The position numbers and the translations under genes are program-made. 64,000 bases of DNA from Haliotis asinina. Lineage: Eukaryota; Mollusca; Gastropoda; Lepetellida; Haliotidae. Of the stretch, positions 60,395 to 64,000 are shown piece after piece. Every line of letters begins with the position of its first letter. Position 1 is the stretch's first letter. The notes beneath the pieces are model-generated. The model had not been told where the DNA came from. It saw only the letters and a list, made by a program, of their open reading frames with translations, and ran no database searches. The stretch covers positions 27,657,118 through 27,721,117 of the forward strand of contig NC_090280.1 of NCBI RefSeq assembly GCF_037392515.1, in the 5' to 3' direction.

Positions 60395-60745
60395 TTAACA
60401 GATGCACAAAACTACCAGTTGCACAATGTTCAGAACTGCAGGGTGGACAGTTTCACATTGTTAACTGCCTTGTCATTTGCACATTGTTAACAACTGATTC
60501 ATATTGTTAACAATGACAATGGTGACAGTTGTACATTGTTAACAACTGCAGTGTAACAGATGCACACTGTATTGACATTTGCACAGTATTAATAACAGCA
60601 GTGAGGGCAGTTGATCATTGTTAACAACTGCAGCATTGACAGTTGCACAGTGTTAACTGCAGTGCCAACTGATGATGTGTTGATGGTTGCACATTGTTAA
60701 CAATTGCAGTGCTAACAGATATAGTGTTAACAGTTTCACCATGTC
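60395..60745. repeat. Irregular array of palindromic ttgttaacaa units
   Basis: About nine units like gcacattgttaacaactgca, spaced 25-45 bp, alternate with gacagttg or aacagatg. Many units centre on gttaac, and several on the 10-bp palindrome ttgttaacaa. Confidence 0.8.
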
Positions 60746-62500
60746 AACTTGTCAGCACATGAGTTGTTGAGTACTTGTTTCATATCATACAGGAATACAT
60801 ATGTAGAATTACAGAAGCAGAATAAATGAACTGTCAATATAGTTCCCATAGAAACATGGAATGAGAATGGTCACTAGGGTTATCTCCTTTCTCATATATT
60901 TGAATTCAAATGGATCGTAGTCTCCAGAATTATGTTATAGAAAACTGACAAATGTACAAAATAGAACGATTACAAGGGTAATCTCCTGTCTAACATTTTC
61001 AATTCTTATGAGCCATATCTTTCATACGTCAAGGAGTAAATCGACTAAAATACAAAAGAAAATGGTTCACCCTTCTCATATGTATGAATGCATATGAACA
61101 GAATCCTCCATATTCATTGGCGAAAACTGATGAAATTACAAATTGAAATAAGATGGTTAACTTGACAAAAGTCAGTTTCATTTTAAGATGGTTTCAAAAT
61201 ATCAGTTAACATCTCTGATTATTGCACACGTAGTGTTGAGTTTTGAAACTCTGAAACAATACAAACAGCCTGAGTCCCATTCTGCAAAGTGGTTGAAAGG
61301 TTACTGTAATTACCATACTTGGACTTACAATAGTCATATAACTCTGCGGAACAGGACATTAGGCTTGGACTCGAGGGAACACCAACATCACCCTCAATTG
61401 CTCAAATGTTGCAATGCAATGGTTTATTCTTAACACACTCTGAAGATGTGAGTTAGTGAGTATGCTTTTTCAGCAATGTTCTAGCAATATCTAGTGCTTT
61501 AACCACTAAACTACACCACTGCCCCATTGAAGGGACTGAAATACAAAGCTGGAAACAGTGATGTACTTGTCCTCATGTAGATAGATGTGGCATCCACGCT
61601 GCAATGATTTTACTTATATTTTGCAAACATGACAACTAGTAATGCCTGACAACTACTGAAATGATGTTAAGTTTTTAACACAACCTTCATGTAAGGCAAA
61701 ATGTTGTGAAAGGCTAGAACAATTTCATATCTTATTTCACAAACACACTTTGCAAATGAAAGTAAAATTTTAACAAATTTACAAACAGAAATCAACAGCT
61801 TCCTTTTCACTTTCTTAAAATTTGAGTAAAATTAGGTCTGTGCAGCAAGAAACTCAACTGATCTAGCCTCAATGTCTTACATAAAACACCTGCACAGTGT
61901 GATGACAGATTAGTACATGTTTTTATGTAACGTGGATGGTTAGACTACAGGAACAAGAACACTGTGGTGTTTGAGCACTTTCACTAGGTCCACCAGGTGC
62001 CCCTTTGTTTCCAAGACAAGCGATGGCTGCTTACAGGGTACAGGCTAAACCAGTACAGATGGGGTGATGGTGACGACACAAACATTCTCAAACAATGGAT
62101 ATTTGGCAACTGAGGCAGTAGGAGGGTTGATGTCAGACAATCACGACATAGTCTGGCCAAAGGGGAGACGATGGATGATCTGAGGATTGTCCACAGTGAA
62201 ACAATATCACAAAAATTCTGAAAATCTTGAATAGTATTACTGGTAACACTGGTTCAGAAAATCAATACTTGTCTCAGATTTCTTGGGAAATGGGTTTACT
62301 CAATTAGTAAATGTCCCTAGTGATACTTTCCGCATCATCACATCTATGTGCTAACACCTTTCAGCAACACAGGAAGGTATGGCATAACACCTATAATGTA
62401 ACTTGTACCTGTTATGAGATATCTGAATAAAGTATTGCCATGTAACTGGTGTGACACATGGCCTTCAGAACAGTTTCCTTGTGTTCATAATTTGAATTTC
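60746..62500. other. A-rich DNA with a short SINE remnant
   Basis: Apart from the SINE-A fragment at 61,448-61,526 no gene or ordered repeat is seen. Confidence 0.4.
61448..61526 (-). repeat. SINE-A, internally deleted
   Basis: Reverse copy: gtgagttagtgagtatgctt, tcagcaatgttctagcaata, then directly gtgctttaaccactaaacta, caccactgcccc; the middle with the B box is missing. Confidence 0.8.
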
Positions 62501-62740
62501 ATGACACTTGACTAGACGCAATGTTTGACCTTGAGTCTATCATGACACCTGGCTAGACACAATACTTGACCTCCAATCTTTCACGATCCTTGGCTAGACA
62601 TAATGAATGACCTCTAGCCTTTCATGACACCTGGCTAGACACAATGCATGACCTCTAGCATTTCATGACACTTAGCTAGACAATGCTTGACCTCTAGTCT
62701 TCCAATGACACCTTGGCTAGATACGATGTTTGACACACTG
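62501..62740 (+). repeat. 41-bp minisatellite, six units
   Basis: Units start at 62,501, 62,542, 62,583, 62,624, 62,665 and 62,705, 41 or 40 bp apart (atgacacctggctagacaca + atgcatgacctctagcctttc). Confidence 0.93.
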
Positions 62741-64000
62741 TGTCACACTTTGCCTTTTATGACACCTGCAATAAGCTGAGTATCTCCATCTACAGGTCAT
62801 ATCTACCCAGTGGCCTATAAAGCCTCTCTTTAACACACACAAATTTCTGAATCAGTGTTGCCAACAGATTCCTCACATAAGTAGAAAACTCAGTAAGTTG
62901 TCAACCATCAAACATTTGAAAAATGCAAAAAAGCATTTCAGAAACCACTCTATTATGTTTTCCACACAGCCTATTGCAATGATTAAAATAATTGTCATAT
63001 CACTACCATTAACAAAAACCTCCCTGTAGCGGCCAACCTTGATAATATACAGAAGAATACAGAGCAATGTTGAAGCACCTTCCTATCAATACAATAACAA
63101 AAGCCTGCTTGTTTAGCAGAAATCAGCGTCAGCTCATCTTGTAAGCTGACACCTTATCCTACGACTAACCCTGGCTGGAAACCTTTGTTAAATGTTGCAC
63201 ATAGCCCTACAGAATAAGGCGGGCCCTACTTCAGCTGACTCTATCATTAAGCAAGAAATATCATCTGGAGAAATGTAACCCACATGAACAGCAGCAATCA
63301 GAAATAACTGCACAACTGGTTTTGGTATCGGAGTCTGATCAGGGACAATACATGGTCTCTGCTTTGGTTACAGTCGTGTTCGATTTGAGGAACATATGAG
63401 TTGGAATGCTGTGTGTTGTAGTCCTGCAGTATCCAGTCTTTCCAGAATGTGTCACAGGAATGTTGGGCAGTTTTTGTGTGAGGAAGTGGTTGTTGATATG
63501 AATCTTAACAACGTCTAACTGGAATATTCTCTACATGTCAGTATCTTTTCATTTGGATAAATATTTCTGCCATATTACTCTGTATGAAAAACAATCACAT
63601 TCTACCATAGTAGGAGTTCTCTCCCTTGTAAGTAAGTCTGATAAAACATCCTCCCTCGTCCTTCAATAAAATCCACCAAATATCCAGACTTCAGCATCTG
63701 TTTACGCATACTATAATCTCAACAACATATGAGACAGTCTTCCAGTATCACGTCTGTGTTAAGTTGAAGGGTTTCCTAGTCCATTCCTTAAATAAGTCTT
63801 ACGGAAAATCCAACCAAATTGGAAAATACTATACTCTTGACAACTCATCTCCTGAGGTGGCACAGCACATAGCACTACTTGTCAGAGTTACTTCCTGCAA
63901 TCAGTCTCCAGCAACTTCCGATATGAAACAAACATTATTGTCTTGATAACGGAGTACTTCAGCAGGCCGTACTCTGTTCCTCTTCAATCCATGCCACAAT
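62741..64000. other. A-rich DNA without recognised elements
   Basis: No gene, SINE or ordered repeat recognised up to the window end. Confidence 0.4.

Overview
This is molluscan, probably abalone (Haliotis), nuclear DNA. Three things point there: a single intron-containing animal gene, AT-rich DNA, and dozens of copies of two tRNA-type or tail-sharing SINE families (gcaatattccagctatatgg / gggttcgattcccc, ending in actcactcactcac) that I recognise from abalone sequences. The genus is from memory, not from a search.

Layout. 1 to about 4,970: a dead DIRS-type (tyrosine-recombinase) retrotransposon on the minus strand, apparently inserted in a SINE. It has gag, RT, RNase H and half of a recombinase, with frameshifts, a nonsense codon, a changed RT active site and a missing recombinase half. 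5,000-11,300: intergenic-looking DNA with SINE copies, nearly all on the minus strand, plus a 485-bp MITE-like element with roughly 100-bp inverted ends and a 9-bp target duplication (8,968-9,452). 11,340-12,450: a CpG-enriched, repeat-free block where base composition changes from A-rich to T/G-rich on the plus strand; this is my candidate promoter. 12,450-45,746: T/G-rich DNA with no convincing coding exon, read as a very long 5' intron carrying plus-strand SINEs, minisatellites and one candidate non-coding exon (26,198-26,249). 45,785-47,000 and 50,101-50,528: the two coding exons of a Van Gogh/Strabismus (VANGL) core planar cell polarity protein of 547 residues, complete to its ETSV PDZ-binding C terminus. 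50,529-56,780: 3' UTR and downstream DNA with minisatellites and duplicated units. 56,990-64,000: A-rich DNA almost free of SINEs; it may be the 3' UTR or intron of an opposing minus-strand gene outside the window.

The only functional protein gene I can support is VANGL. Most other open frames are shadows of repeats or chance. I found no tRNA or rRNA gene, no CRISPR array and no sign of a novel multi-gene system. The best second-look items are the MITE-like element, the nested SINE with an 11-bp target duplication, the shared SINE tail, the DIRS decay pattern, the two-coding-exon VANGL structure and the GC-rich cluster of inverted repeats at 31.7 kb.
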